Positions 25,901 through 36,438 of a stretch of 64,000 nucleotides of DNA are shown here, piece after piece. A program made the position numbers and the translations under genes. Source of the DNA: Pisolithus tinctorius (lineage: Eukaryota; Basidiomycota; Agaricomycetes; Boletales; Pisolithaceae). How positions within the stretch are numbered: position 1 is the first letter of the stretch; each line of letters starts with the position of its first letter. The notes beneath the pieces are model-generated. The model had not been told where the DNA came from and searched no databases. It worked only from the letters and a program-made list of their open reading frames with translations. The stretch spans positions 2,418,001 to 2,482,000 of the forward strand of contig JANFAH010000003.1 of assembly GCA_024663395.1 (NCBI GenBank), read 5' to 3'.

Positions 25901-26025
25901 CCCGAAGTGGTGGTAGTTCGAATCGACGTCGACTGCGCTGAAACATGCCGAAAGAGAGACGAGGAAAGGAGAAGACATGACAGGAGACCCAGTCTGATGG
26001 CAAGCGGAACCATGTTTAAAGGCAT
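22969..26025 (-). CDS. TM7S3/TM198-like multi-span membrane protein with long cytosolic tail
   Basis: Begins with a signal peptide (MVPLAIRLGLLSCLLLSSSL), then a Ser/Thr-rich, probably O-glycosylated ectodomain of about 110 residues. A bundle of roughly seven membrane spans typical of the TM7S3/TM198 (DUF4203) domain follows: ITPAFGVLGAILVLTGLPSA, CFVLIAKFGILPA, LSCAISGIMGGAISIFFWKA, the last span near MQIELGLIGAVALMGGSV. The cytosolic part has a coiled coil (LRVLQRKLKEIAEEQRRRDE) and over 500 residues of low-complexity, Ser/Pro/charged sequence ending in Arg-rich segments. Short introns lie between the spans, while the tail is one 2-kb exon. The function of this fungal family is unknown; a surface or vacuolar sensor/trafficking role is a guess. 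Confidence 0.85.
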
Positions 26026-26538
26026 TCAACCGCTGACGGTGCTGGTAGCAGCGGGGTATAAGCGTCGACTGCACCTCGACGACGTGAGAGGCCAAAAAGC
26101 CGGGGAGGGGACACGCTGGCCGAGATGAGAGGAGCGGGAGAACGTGCCCGCGGGAAGCCAGAAATAACGTCATCAAATCAGTTCTGAAGGCACCCCTCCA
26201 ACGAGCGTCGTCAAGACGGACATTTACTATTGCATTTGAGGGCCTGGCGCCAATCGTCATTTAATCATATCTCGGTTCTCCCTTTTTTTGTTTTGTTGTT
26301 TTTTTTTTCTTTTTTCTGCAGGTATTGAAGATACCGGCCTTGCGTTTCCAACATGCTTGCGATATGCACACCACTTTGCATCGCACGGAAGGGGCATGCC
26401 TCGGCCTCCACTGCGGTCGTTTGTAATTCATAACGTATACTACAGCCCTCTACTTACCGCGAGCCGCACAACGATCGCATCGATGCAAGCATTTGCAGAA
26501 GTACCCCTTACATAAACAGTCAATTACACTTTCGTTCG
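26026..26538. other. Intergenic with a poly-T tract
   Basis: Promoter side of the TM7S3-like gene and 3' flank of the helicase gene. A T-rich run with interspersed G/C occupies about 26283-26318. No gene or RNA seen. Confidence 0.5.
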
Positions 26539-28389
26539 TCACTCGAAGTGCTCCAGCCTAGTCGGTGAAATGCCCATCTGCTTCAATATAACGGCCATCT
26601 TCTTAGGTTCGTCCTTGACCATCACCTTGCCCTTCTTTTTCTTCCTTTCCTCTTTCCGTCCCTCGAGTATGGTGACGACCTTACCTTGTCTACCAAATCG
26701 ACCAACCCTTCCTGCGATGTGCAAATATGCGTCCCCCGATCGGCCTTGCGGTATCCCGAGCAAGAAGACGTGTGACAGTTCTGGAAAATCAATACCACGC
26801 GTGGTAGACAAAGTAGAGACGAGTAACGTCGGATTGTCAGTCGCCACACCATCCTGAGAACGCAGGTGGATAAAATCAGCTGCATTTCCTAAGAGATCTA
26901 AGGCGTGGGCATTCACGCCCAGTTGACGCAGCTCGAAAATAACCTTGCGCAAGGAAGCTGTTGCAGGTAAAACGAGAAGCGCAACTTGCGGAACATCCAG
27001 TGCGAAAGTAGTTGCAACAGCTTCAAGCATGGCGGGGTTGATCGCAAGCGGAGCATTCAGAATATCTGTACTGACTGAGCCACACGGATCATAGTCTAGC
27101 GCACAAACGCCCACCTGCATCAGCCTCGTTGACTACCATCATATCCTCTTCATATAGAAAATCATTTTCGTTTTCCGTAAAGCCCGTGTCCTGGTTGGAC
27201 ACTATGCCAAGACCCTTTTCATCTATTTCTCGTGAGTGGGCCCCTGGGAGATTCTTAATACTTCCATCCTCGGAAACCACGAGCACATGATGAATCGCCA
27301 CTCGGTTCAACACATGAGCTGGAAGCGATTTAGAGGGCGCATTCACCAACGAGACAACACGTCTTGATTTCAACCACTCGAAGTCGTACAACGCCTTTCG
27401 GAGCCTGCTTCGCATGGTTGCGCTCAGGAACACCAACTGGGGCTGTCGAACACGATCGTCGCGATAACTAGGAGAATGATCCACCTCCCGTTTACCAAGT
27501 ATAACATCCATGACCTGGCGCAGCACCATGGGATGTTTCGCGATCTTCTTCTCGATCTTCCTGCGAGTGCTCAGTGACGTGCGTGAGGGAACCCACTCAA
27601 GGAGCGAATCTACCTCATCCACGACCACCGTGGACAAGGTGTCCAAATGCAAGAACTCGGGGGCGCGGAGAATCACGTCCATTATCGCAGTTGGAGTTCC
27701 AATGAGTATATGTGGCGGATCGCGGCGAAGCGGTGACAGGTCCGATGAGGGGGACACGATTAGGTGACTAAAATCATTGTAGACACTTTCCGAATGAGAT
27801 CCACGGACAAGAACTTTTGCTATAGACGGTACTGTCGAGAGGGACAACTTATCCCTTGCCGTGACGATACTGTAGATCCAATGGAGGTACTGGTATGCGA
27901 GATCGCGATGAGGAACAATAAGGAGGGTAGTAATGCCCTTCTTCGTTGATTTTTTTTCGTCATCCTCGGAATCGCGAACGAAGACCCGGCGTTTGCTCAG
28001 CAGCGCAAGCATTACCGCGAACGACCTATGTGTTGTCACATAGTTGGTCCAAATTCAAAACATATTATGAGGCATAGCAACACCTACTTGCCGCTGCCAG
28101 TATAATCCTGCAGCACGATGTCGTTCTTCTCAAGAATCGCTGCAATCAACTTCTTCTGCATTAACGTCGGGTACTTTACATTCGGAAACGCAGCACGGAG
28201 CGAAGAAGCCACCGTGGGCCGTATGCCAGCTGCTTCAAAACCGCCCGTCTCTTGTTCTCCAGTGGGATTTGAATGACGGAATGATCCAAGATAACGCGCC
28301 AGAACGGCCCTGTGACATCGCTGTTGACAATGTCGACATGCCCAGCTGCTGCTTGGATATGTTGTCGGTGAAGAGAGAAGAAAACGCAT
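26539..28389 (-). CDS. DEAD-box RNA helicase, probably mitochondrial (MRH4-like)
   Basis: ATP-dependent RNA helicase. Exon 1 (28389-28084) encodes an Arg/Ser/Cys-rich N-terminus that could be a mitochondrial presequence, then the Q-motif region YPTLMQKKLIAAIL and Walker A TGSGKS, completed across the first intron. Further motifs: LLIVPHRDLAYQYLHW (Ia), HILIGTPTAIMDV (Ib), VVVDEVDSLLEW (motif II, DEVD), LVFLSATMRSRLRKAL (motif III), LVSTLSTTRGIDFP (V) and HIAGRVGRFGR (VI). The divergent spacing and DEVD resemble MRH4, which acts in mitochondrial large-subunit ribosome assembly; this identification is inference. The C-terminus is Lys-rich. Confidence 0.85.
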
Positions 28390-28736
28390 TGGATGACCAC
28401 GTGACCGCGCTGGGTGCGGTACATATACGCTAGCTTACATACTCAAGCTTATGAACTCGGCTCACGATGCACCCCATGTCCGAAAATCTCGAGAACTGAG
28501 CATCGTCACTTGACTTCAACTACGGTGTAAGATACAGACTATGAACAATTCAAAACAGGAAAATACATATGCCAGCCACCGCGATAGCCAGATCATACTA
28601 TACCGTGAGGATGGAAAGCGCGGGGAGACCACGCACACAGGGACAAAGCAAAAGCGAGGTGTTGCGTTACATAACGCCACAGTGGCAACGTCGGCACACG
28701 GTAGCAGGACGATGAACGAGGTCGTAAAGCCAATGA
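28390..28736. other. Intergenic: helicase promoter and 3' flank of the transporter
   Basis: About 350 bases between two minus-strand genes. A plus-strand open frame (28541-28933) overlaps the transporter end but shows no family likeness. Nothing else seen. Confidence 0.5.
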
Positions 28737-31395
28737 CTATGCAGCATGCTCATTGGAAGCATCTGCCTGTGACGACGAGGAAGGGATCATCAATTCCTCC
28801 GTCGCATCATGAGCTGTTTCGATCTCATCGGTCTCATCGTCGGGTTTGCTTTCCATCCTCGCGAGTTCCTATTCTTCATGATCCCCAATGGGCTGATACG
28901 TGCTCCTGTCGTTGCCGTACAACAACCGACTAAGTCGCCCACGGTTGACGCTCTTGGCAGATCCGCGGGAGCGAACAGACGTTCGGCCGGAATGGTTGGA
29001 CATGAGGGAGGCCCGTTCGGATTCATAATCAAGTCTCTCCTCTGAAAAATACCTTGAGATGGCGACAATACAGAACGGATGACCACTTCACCTTCGCCAA
29101 AAACAGCGTCCATTTCTTCTAAGGGTACACCCTTGGTCTCCGGATAAACTTCCTTCGGTTAGTATGAATCAATAAGACGCTTGTCAGACGTACGGAAGTA
29201 AACCAAAATGAAGCTGCATGCACAGTAGAACCCGTGCATGGGGTATAATCTCCAAGTGATGACCTCCTGTAGGTAAGGGGTGGTTTCTCCGACAATGAAA
29301 TTGAATGCCCTGAGACTACATTAAATCGCTGCCATTCATCAAGCCATCGTACCCACCAGTTTGTCGCTGTAGAAAGTGAGACACCTTTGGAGCGGAAGGT
29401 GAGCGGCATAATCTGTAACTCCCATTAATTTCGGACAAAACATCGTGTATGTGCGCGTCGACCTGCCTCAGGGGGATACAACCACGGAATAGGTCCCCAA
29501 CTTCGCCAGAATTGAGTCAACACGACTATAAAAACCTCAATGGGCATACCTATAGCCAAATGCAGCATTGAATACAATGACACAGAAGACTACTGCCTGC
29601 GGGGTTTCTGGGACATCAATATACATCCACCAACCCGTGAGAGCAAGTGCGATGCCCATCTGGGCATAGAATGAGAATACGGATGAATGTGCGATAGCAA
29701 ATGACACACAGTGACTGCACCGGAGAGCAAGATGAACCGGCGACCCCATCGATCCACCAAGTACCATCTATGTGAAATGTGTAAATTATCTAAAACGCAT
29801 GGAGACGACCCACGTAGGGATTGTGCTCAGGACATAGATTATGGCGTTGATGCCAGTCATCAGTACAGCGTCCCGACCGAGCCATCCAGCCTCTACCAGA
29901 CAAGTTAGTTACGAGTTCCGACTCGTACATGTGCAACGGCACCTTCAAAAACGGAAGCTTGACCAGTGCATTAGCGGTCGGCACATTTACATAGTAATAA
30001 TCGAACTTACGAGCGTAATAAGATATGACTGCACAACAATGAATGTCAGGGGGAAATGGAAGAAAACAAAGTGCAAGAACGTACCATTGATCCCGTTCTG
30101 CGCAAACAAAACAAGCGTTAGATAGATATACATTAGCGGAGAAGCGAACGTACCAGTTGAGCGAAAGCCTGGGAGGACATGGCAAGAAGAACGCGACGTT
30201 TGTACCTCTTCCACATAGTTGCGTAGGACCGACTCTCACCCCGCTAACTAATATCGTCACTTGCCCATAACACTAACAGCGTTGACTTTACCTCTTCCAT
30301 CACCTTATCTTTAATTTCTTGAAACTCGGCCTTCGCCACGATATCGTTGGGGTCACCTCCGTGTAGATTGACGATGACCCGCATTCCAGCCTCATCTTGG
30401 TCGGTGTCTATAAGCCATCTACGAGAGGAGATAAGCAGATGATCCCGACGCAAGATTGTTCATTACCGAGGACTCTCGGGCATGACCAAGCTACCAGCTG
30501 CAAGAATTCCACCAATTACGCATTGAATGAAGAGGGGAATACGCCAAGAAAGGTCTGAATCAATGAAAGAACAGAAATAATCCGTCCACTGCAGACAGTA
30601 TCAGCCCATTGATGAACCACCGCTGCATAGTACCCTTACAACTGAGGACGCATAACCGACGATATTGCCTGTGAACTCCATACAAGCAAGGGCACCTCTC
30701 TACAGAGTCATTAGCTGGCGGAAGCGAACTAGGCAGAAGTAAACGCTACATACATGATTCGGGGGTGAAATTTCACTCTGGTATATTGGGACGATTGTGC
30801 TACGGACCATTGTGAGCATGCGAGAGAGAACAGATGCGACAAACACACGATAGCAACCCGACACCGAACCCACTGACGACTCGACCTATAATCATGACAT
30901 AGAATCCTGTAGTGAATGTTTGGATGGCACCACCAATGGTGAACACCAAGGCGCCTATGAAAAGCGTTCCTTTCCTTCCGATGATGTCGCCCACGCGACC
31001 AGCAGCGATGGACGTGGCTACGAGGTGGTGAGTGCTTAGAGTGCACACAAGAGGGGTCTACGTACTGAGGGCGCCGAGTTCTAGCACTGCTACCATAGTC
31101 CCAACCTCTATCGGACCAGGTGAGTTGAAAAACTGCTTAAAGTAGGGCCCGGTAATGATGCCAGACATGACACTGGATGAGCGAAGGTGAGCTTAACGAA
31201 GGTCAGCAGGTAGCCTAGAAAAAACGGACCCCTGGTCATAACCGAACTGAGGACGAAGAAGATTAGGGCGCTTGAAGCAGGAGGGTACAAACGACATACG
31301 AGGAAGACACCAAGGCTAGCGAAGATTGAGATTGCATAGAGTAGGGGTTGCCCGACGAGCCTAGGTCGAGGAGAGGGAGCCGACAAGTCTGACAT
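28737..31395 (-). CDS. MFS sugar transporter
   Basis: Twelve-span major facilitator of the sugar porter family (plasma membrane). Start at 31395: MSDLSAPSPRPRLVGQPLL. Signatures: FGYDQGVMSGIITG (span 1), GRVGDIIGRKGTLFIGA (loop 2-3), GRVVSGFGVG, then PESPRWLID at the end of span 6. Span 10 region is WGPIPWLYPPE. The exit motif is VYPETKGVPLEEMDAVFGEG. It is broken into many exons; one is only 17 bases and encodes the FGYDQG block. A 62-base intron (28930-28869) in the cytosolic tail gives an acidic end (LARMESKPDDETDEIETAHD); without it a different tail would be read. Substrate cannot be told from sequence; hexose is most likely for this type. Confidence 0.88.
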
Positions 31396-31657
31396 GATGG
31401 CATCTACAATGCGACAGTTGTCGTTACTGGCAGTGGGCGAGACAAACGAGGGGGACGGCGTCTCTCTCACACACGATCCGTTGACAGTAAGTACTAAAAC
31501 ACTTGGGTGGAGTCTCTGGCAAACCAAACCCCCGCCGCGCCACAGCCATCAGCGAACAGTGGCTATACACCCTCGCAAGTACTGGACGGCGCTGAACAGC
31601 TTTTGGTCGACTGTACGGTAGTAAACCAACAGAGAGACCCCCTTTAGACTAGCTTTC

Positions 31658-31995
31658 ATGCCTCGCTCGGAGACATCCTTGGATTCAGCCTCTGACTTGT
31701 CTTATGAGTCAGATGAGGACTATCGGCTCGCCCAGCAAGAGTGGGAGGAGAGCATGCAAGAACTGCAGCAACTCGCCCTCGTTCTGCTTTTGCCTTGGGT
31801 GGGCAAGTTTTTAGGAAGAAAAACCAGTTACTGGCGTGCGTGCTGACACTTTTTTGTCTCCCGCCTGGCTGAACGACCCCTTCAGTGTACGACCGCTACA
31901 AGCGGGTCGGTTTGGGGAGGGCGTTCTTCCTCGGTGATGCATCCCACTACTTCACCATGAACACCATTCAGAGGCACTTGATGACCAAGTCATAA
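31658..31995 (+). CDS. Small mitochondrial outer-membrane protein, Mim2-like (tentative)
   Basis: Exons 31658-31835 and 31886-31995 join to 95 residues. The N-terminus is acidic and Ser-rich (MPRSETSLDSASDLSYESDE). A Trp/Glu segment (QQEWEESMQELQQL) leads into one hydrophobic span (ALVLLLPWVGKFLGR), and a basic/aromatic segment follows (SYWLYDRYKRVGLGRAFFLG). Acidic N-terminus, single span and positive segment resemble Mim2, the partner of Mim1 in outer-membrane insertion of alpha-helical proteins. The match is from memory of the pattern, so treat it as tentative. The last six bases overlap the stop codon of the convergent PPR gene. Confidence 0.6.
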
Positions 31996-34281
31996 ATATA
32001 CATTAGGTCCTAACCTCTTCCTCCAAGCCGTTCGCTTTCTGACCCTTGAAACCAAGTTTTCCAATGACCCACGCGGTATCATCTGTCGCTTTAGGTCTCG
32101 CACCAACTCATCTGCAACGTCCCACGCCTCCCTGCTGATAAGCCCTCGTAATAGCACATACCACGTATCGTAGCTCAATGAGACTTTCTTCTTCACCATC
32201 TCCTTGTAATACCCCATTGCCTCCTGGAGTCCCTCCGGCGCCGGATTTTCTAAACACGCTTTGAGTAAGATGTGGTAGACCGTACGGTTAAACTGAATTC
32301 CCCGTTCTTTCATCCGCCCAAGAACATAACGTTTACACTCGTGTGTAAACGTTGTGTTCGCCCAATGCTGGCGGTGCAATCCTGCCAAGATGCTCGTGTA
32401 CGTTATATCGTTTGGCCGCGCTTCTGGAGACCGCTCCATGCGCCGGAGAAGCTCCATCGCTGCCTGTAAACCCTGCTCCGTTCCTTCTCGAACTTGGTGG
32501 TCGATGATGGCTGAGAAAACAGCAGCATTCGGCTCAATGTTTTGTTTTCGCATAAGATTAAGAATGAGGTCCGTCGCGTCCGTCCTCCCAATCTTGAGCA
32601 GCGACGAAAGTACAGTCGAGAAGGTGTAGACGTCACCAGTAAGGCCATCCTCGCTCATTTGGTCCAGGATACAAGACACATGGCGGAATTCACCTCGGCG
32701 ACCATGATAGCGCAGGACTGTGTTAAATGAGACAATGTCAGGTTTGGGTCCCTTCTCCCGGAGGTGCTGAAGCAGCGCATGGGCATCCCCACTGCGACCA
32801 TTGATAAGAAGGCCATGGAGAACTGTGTTGTATACCGCTACGCAATCCCCTATGTCGGCCTCCCACCCTTCTGAAAGCCGCTGTTGAAAAATCTGGAAAT
32901 ATCGGAGAGCACCAGCTGGTTCATGAGCGTTGAAAAACGTAGATATGATGGCACGATAGGTCGTCGCGGATGGCTCCATACCATGGGCAGTCATAACGTT
33001 CCATGCTTTTTCCGCGTCCTCCGGTGTTTTCAGGCCGTCATATCCATCCAGCAGTGCCGTCCAAGATATGGCGGTCGGTTTGGCGCCAAACCTTAACATG
33101 TCATTCCATAACGACACGCCGAGATCCCTACGATTGCACTTGAGAAAGGCTGTCAAGAATGCTGCCCAGTTTATTTCCTCTAGTGCAACGGGCTTACGCT
33201 CGGTGAGCTCGGCTGGACGGACAGTGATGTACGCTTCTTCACCACCGAGCCCATCGATGATCTGGTTATACAGCTTCTGAAGCCCTGCATCGTCCGAGTT
33301 GCTTGCAAGCAGAGACGTGCGATACGTGAGAAGACGCGGCTGAGACAAATATCTTGCTATATGTAGCCGTTGGACGTAACTCTCCACTTTGGAGCAAAGG
33401 GACGAATCGGAGAATTGCGACAGGAATTGCTTTACCATATCTTTCGGAAATTTCCTCGGAAATTGCAGATACGCGTGCAAGGCAGCGGGAAAAGCATTGT
33501 CAATGGCAAAAGCAGTGATCAGCGTGAGGAGGATAGTGTGAGAAACTGGAATTTGCGGGGAGGCATCGGACGAAGGCCCTGGGGTGAAGTCTTCTAAGTC
33601 TTCCTCTCCCTGTCCTTCTGCAGGAAGGACGTCGGATGGCAAAGGGTTTCCCCGACACTCGTGGAGCTCATTCAGATAGCTGTCGAAGAGGTCCATAACT
33701 GCGCGAGAGTTGCCTACTTGCAAATATGCAGTCATACAAGCTGCAAGAGCAGCAACGGCACCCCGCCCTGCGGAGTACAACGCCATGGTTTCGATGGTTT
33801 TGAGTTTCTGCGCCTGTCCCGCTTCCGCTGTACGAGGGCAGAGCTTGGAAAGTTGCAGAGAGTAGCTCTGTAATTCTGGTCCGAGTAGCTTCAGGAGCTT
33901 CCTGTCCCTCAATTGCGACCAACACTCCCATACGCGCTTTACATCACGGATATGAAGAGCACGCCGAAGCCTGAGAACACTTTCATTGAAGAAAGTGACA
34001 TCTGCATCCGGAATGGCACCATCCAGTCCATTAAAGAGGCTGACGGTGTTCCGGGTGGTCTGGAATGACATCAGCGATGCGTTGAGCTTCACCGGTCGGC
34101 TGCTGGCACCGGCATACTGGTGACTGCGGATGGCGGGTGGGAGGGAGTCGAAAAGACGGACGTTCCTAGTCCACGGGGGCCGGCAGGAAACTTGTCTGAG
34201 CATGGGGTTGACATACTTGCAGTCGACTCCGGTCGGGTATAGTGTTTGTTTGAGGTTGTTGCGAGTGCTAACACATAACAT
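31990..34281 (-). CDS. Pentatricopeptide repeat protein, probably mitochondrial
   Basis: One uninterrupted 763-codon frame, unusual here where most genes are intron-rich. The N-terminus is basic with few acidic residues, as for a mitochondrial presequence; a second ATG at 34203 (MLRQVSCRPP) is an alternative start. From about residue 375 a series of 35-residue PPR units is visible: ISWTALLDGYDGLKTPEDAE, ATTYRAIISTFFNAHEPAGA, VAVYNTVLHGLLINGRSGDA, IVSFNTVLRYHGRRGEFRHV, VYTFSTVLSSLLKIGRTDAT, AAVFSAIIDHQV and ITYTSILAGLHRQ. PPR proteins bind organellar RNA and act in its processing, stability or translation. The target is unknown. It is packed between the Mim2-like gene (stops overlap) and CYP8 (starts 33 bases apart). 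Confidence 0.9.
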   Translation of the reverse strand: MLCVSTRNNLKQTLYPTGVDCKYVNPMLRQVSCRPPWTRNVRLFDSLPPAIRSHQYAGASSRPVKLNASLMSFQTTRNTVSLFNGLDGAIPDADVTFFNESVLRLRRALHIRDVKRVWECWSQLRDRKLLKLLGPELQSYSLQLSKLCPRTAEAGQAQKLKTIETMALYSAGRGAVAALAACMTAYLQVGNSRAVMDLFDSYLNELHECRGNPLPSDVLPAEGQGEEDLEDFTPGPSSDASPQIPVSHTILLTLITAFAIDNAFPAALHAYLQFPRKFPKDMVKQFLSQFSDSSLCSKVESYVQRLHIARYLSQPRLLTYRTSLLASNSDDAGLQKLYNQIIDGLGGEEAYITVRPAELTERKPVALEEINWAAFLTAFLKCNRRDLGVSLWNDMLRFGAKPTAISWTALLDGYDGLKTPEDAEKAWNVMTAHGMEPSATTYRAIISTFFNAHEPAGALRYFQIFQQRLSEGWEADIGDCVAVYNTVLHGLLINGRSGDAHALLQHLREKGPKPDIVSFNTVLRYHGRRGEFRHVSCILDQMSEDGLTGDVYTFSTVLSSLLKIGRTDATDLILNLMRKQNIEPNAAVFSAIIDHQVREGTEQGLQAAMELLRRMERSPEARPNDITYTSILAGLHRQHWANTTFTHECKRYVLGRMKERGIQFNRTVYHILLKACLENPAPEGLQEAMGYYKEMVKKKVSLSYDTWYVLLRGLISREAWDVADELVRDLKRQMIPRGSLENLVSRVRKRTAWRKRLGPNVYL

Positions 34282-34314
34282 AACGACTGTGTACGACTAG
34301 CACGACGACAACCA

Positions 34315-36340
34315 ATGGGTCACGGTAACTCGAACAAGCTCTATATCACCCATGCTGAACACACCGGCGAGTTGGGTCAGCATTCTGCGTCAGTGGGATA
34401 CAGAGCGTGCGTGTGGCCAGTCATTCTTCTCCCAGGCAATGTGACTAACTGACAGTAGCAAGGCATCTGTACCGACCGCACGGGCCCAGACACCTTTCGA
34501 CTGCTGTGCACTCTCTTTCCAGCCATTCGAGCACCCTGTTTGCGCATGTAACAAGGATGGGACTGGCTTTGTTTTTGATCTCGTGAATATCATCCCTTGG
34601 TTAAAGTACGCTCAGTGTCCGTTGGGCCACATGTCATCATCTTATACGTTTCTCTCCAAGGAAACATAATAATATCAACCCAATCACTAAGGAGACATTG
34701 AAACCGGATGACCTCATCCCTCTCCATTATTCAAGGAAGCCTTCGGGGGAAATACATGACCCCATCTCGTTCAAACCGTTCTCAGAACACTCCCACATCA
34801 TCGCCATTGCAACTACTGGTAACGTCTTCCTCGCCGATAGCATTAAAGGCGGTAAAGACCTCCTCGAAGACAAAAAGTTTTCCAAGTAAGACGGAGTGTC
34901 TCCTCAAATTCCACATCTGACTATCTATAGGGAGGACATCATCACGTTGCAGAATCCTCATGGCATCTCTGAACCCACCGCACTTACTGGAGCAGCGAGT
35001 GCGGTGGTTGAGGCAAAGGTCGAAAAGCCCAAGGCAATAGCACCTAAACCTATCACAGAAACCAAGAAACCTATACCATGTACGTTATTCCCCTTGCCTA
35101 GATCTATACTCAAGACCATTGTTTCTCCAGGGAATATCTCACCGTATTCCTCCGGAGCAACCGGTGCCTCCTTCACATCCACGTCTGTCGATCCGCAAAC
35201 TCAGTCCACCAACCTCCTGTGGGACGAGGTAAATAAATCTGTTCTCCGGTTGACGATATAATGACCACACCCTTTAGGAAGAGCTGATGTTTGAGGAAAT
35301 ATCCACCCCGCCAAAAGGCAAAGGGAAAGAGAAAGATGTTGGCAAGCGTCGGGCCTACGTACGAGTGGTGACGAGTCTCGGTGGGTCACTGAACCTCGAG
35401 TTATACTGCGAAAAGGCAAGTAGCCCGCAGGTGTCATCTCTGTCCTACGCTGATGGGTTCTTTAGGCACCAAAAACTTGCTATAACTTTCTGATGCTCGC
35501 TAAGGCCGGCAAGTATGATAACTGCCTCTTCCACCGCTTGGTTCCAGGTTTTATGGTAAGCATGTTTCACAACTAAATGATGACTTATGAATGTTTTCCG
35601 GCAGGTTCAAACTGGGGACCCCACGGGTACTGGCGCAGGCGGGGAATCCTACTGGGGAACGCCATTCCGCGATGAATACAATGCGAAGGGAGCGGCTAAG
35701 CATGACAGTCGAGGTATTGTTGCGATGGCGAATAAAGGTGCCAGTACAAATGGGTTAGTGTTATCCCCTTTCAAGTCTGCCAATGATAGACCTCGTCAGG
35801 GTATAGATCACAGTTTTATATCACATTTAGAGCAACGCCGCACCTTGACAACAAGCATACCGTGTTCGGTAAGTTGGTTGGAGGTGAAGACGTGCTTAAT
35901 GCACTGGAGAAACTGTCCCTAAAAGATGGGACCGAACGGCCTGCCAAACCAGTGAGAATAACACAGGTTGTTATGTATGTTACACTTTTCAAGTCCAAGA
36001 ATATATTTGACGCGGGCTTCTTCCACTTAGACACCAAGATCCTTTTAGTGATTATAAGGCACGCCTTGCCAAGAAGCTAGCGAAACGCGTAGAGTCTGGA
36101 GCGGATGAAGCAAAGCCTGTTGTGAAGAAGCCGGGGGATGACAGTAATTGGTTTGGCGTCAGAGTCGGGACAGGAAAATCAGATGCTACAAATGGAGGTG
36201 CTGAGAGAGGTGTCGGAAGATACCTTGGGGTTAAGAGGCAACTCGATGAGCTGACACCTCGAAAAGACCTTTCCAGCGAGACAGCCGACGAGAGTAAAAA
36301 GAAAAGGCGCATTGGTTTCGGTAACTTCGACAACTGGTAG
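34315..36340 (+). CDS. CYP8: U-box and cyclophilin-type peptidyl-prolyl isomerase (CYP8/PPIL2)
   Basis: Nuclear cyclophilin with an N-terminal U-box, the PPIL2/CYP8 architecture associated with the spliceosome. Start [21 protein letters not shown]-box region: [16 protein letters not shown] and [11 protein letters not shown], then [20 protein letters not shown] and [10 protein letters not shown]. The cyclophilin domain follows: [53 protein letters not shown], then [20 protein letters not shown] across an intron. Catalytic Arg (HRLVPGF) and the QFYITF element are kept, though one family Phe is Tyr. The tail is Lys-rich ([14 protein letters not shown]). Seven or more short introns. Stop is 98 bases from the convergent Vps20 stop. 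Confidence 0.93.
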
Positions 36341-36438
36341 CATTTGTGGAGTGCAACAAATGCATGTCCCTAGATTATTGTAATACATGAGTGTGTAGCG
36401 TACAGTGGCGAATACATTGCAAAGGTAGAGAAGTGAAA

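Noticed and set aside
26283..26318. T-rich tract as a possible retroposon poly-A tail
   Set aside because: It is interrupted by G and C bases, and no element body or target duplication lies beside it.
28790..28930. Alternative transporter C-terminus (reading straight on, or the RLLYGNDRSTYQPI frame)
   Set aside because: The straight reading gives a basic tail without family likeness and the other frame is not in phase. A 62-base intron gives a continuous acidic tail ending at 28737.
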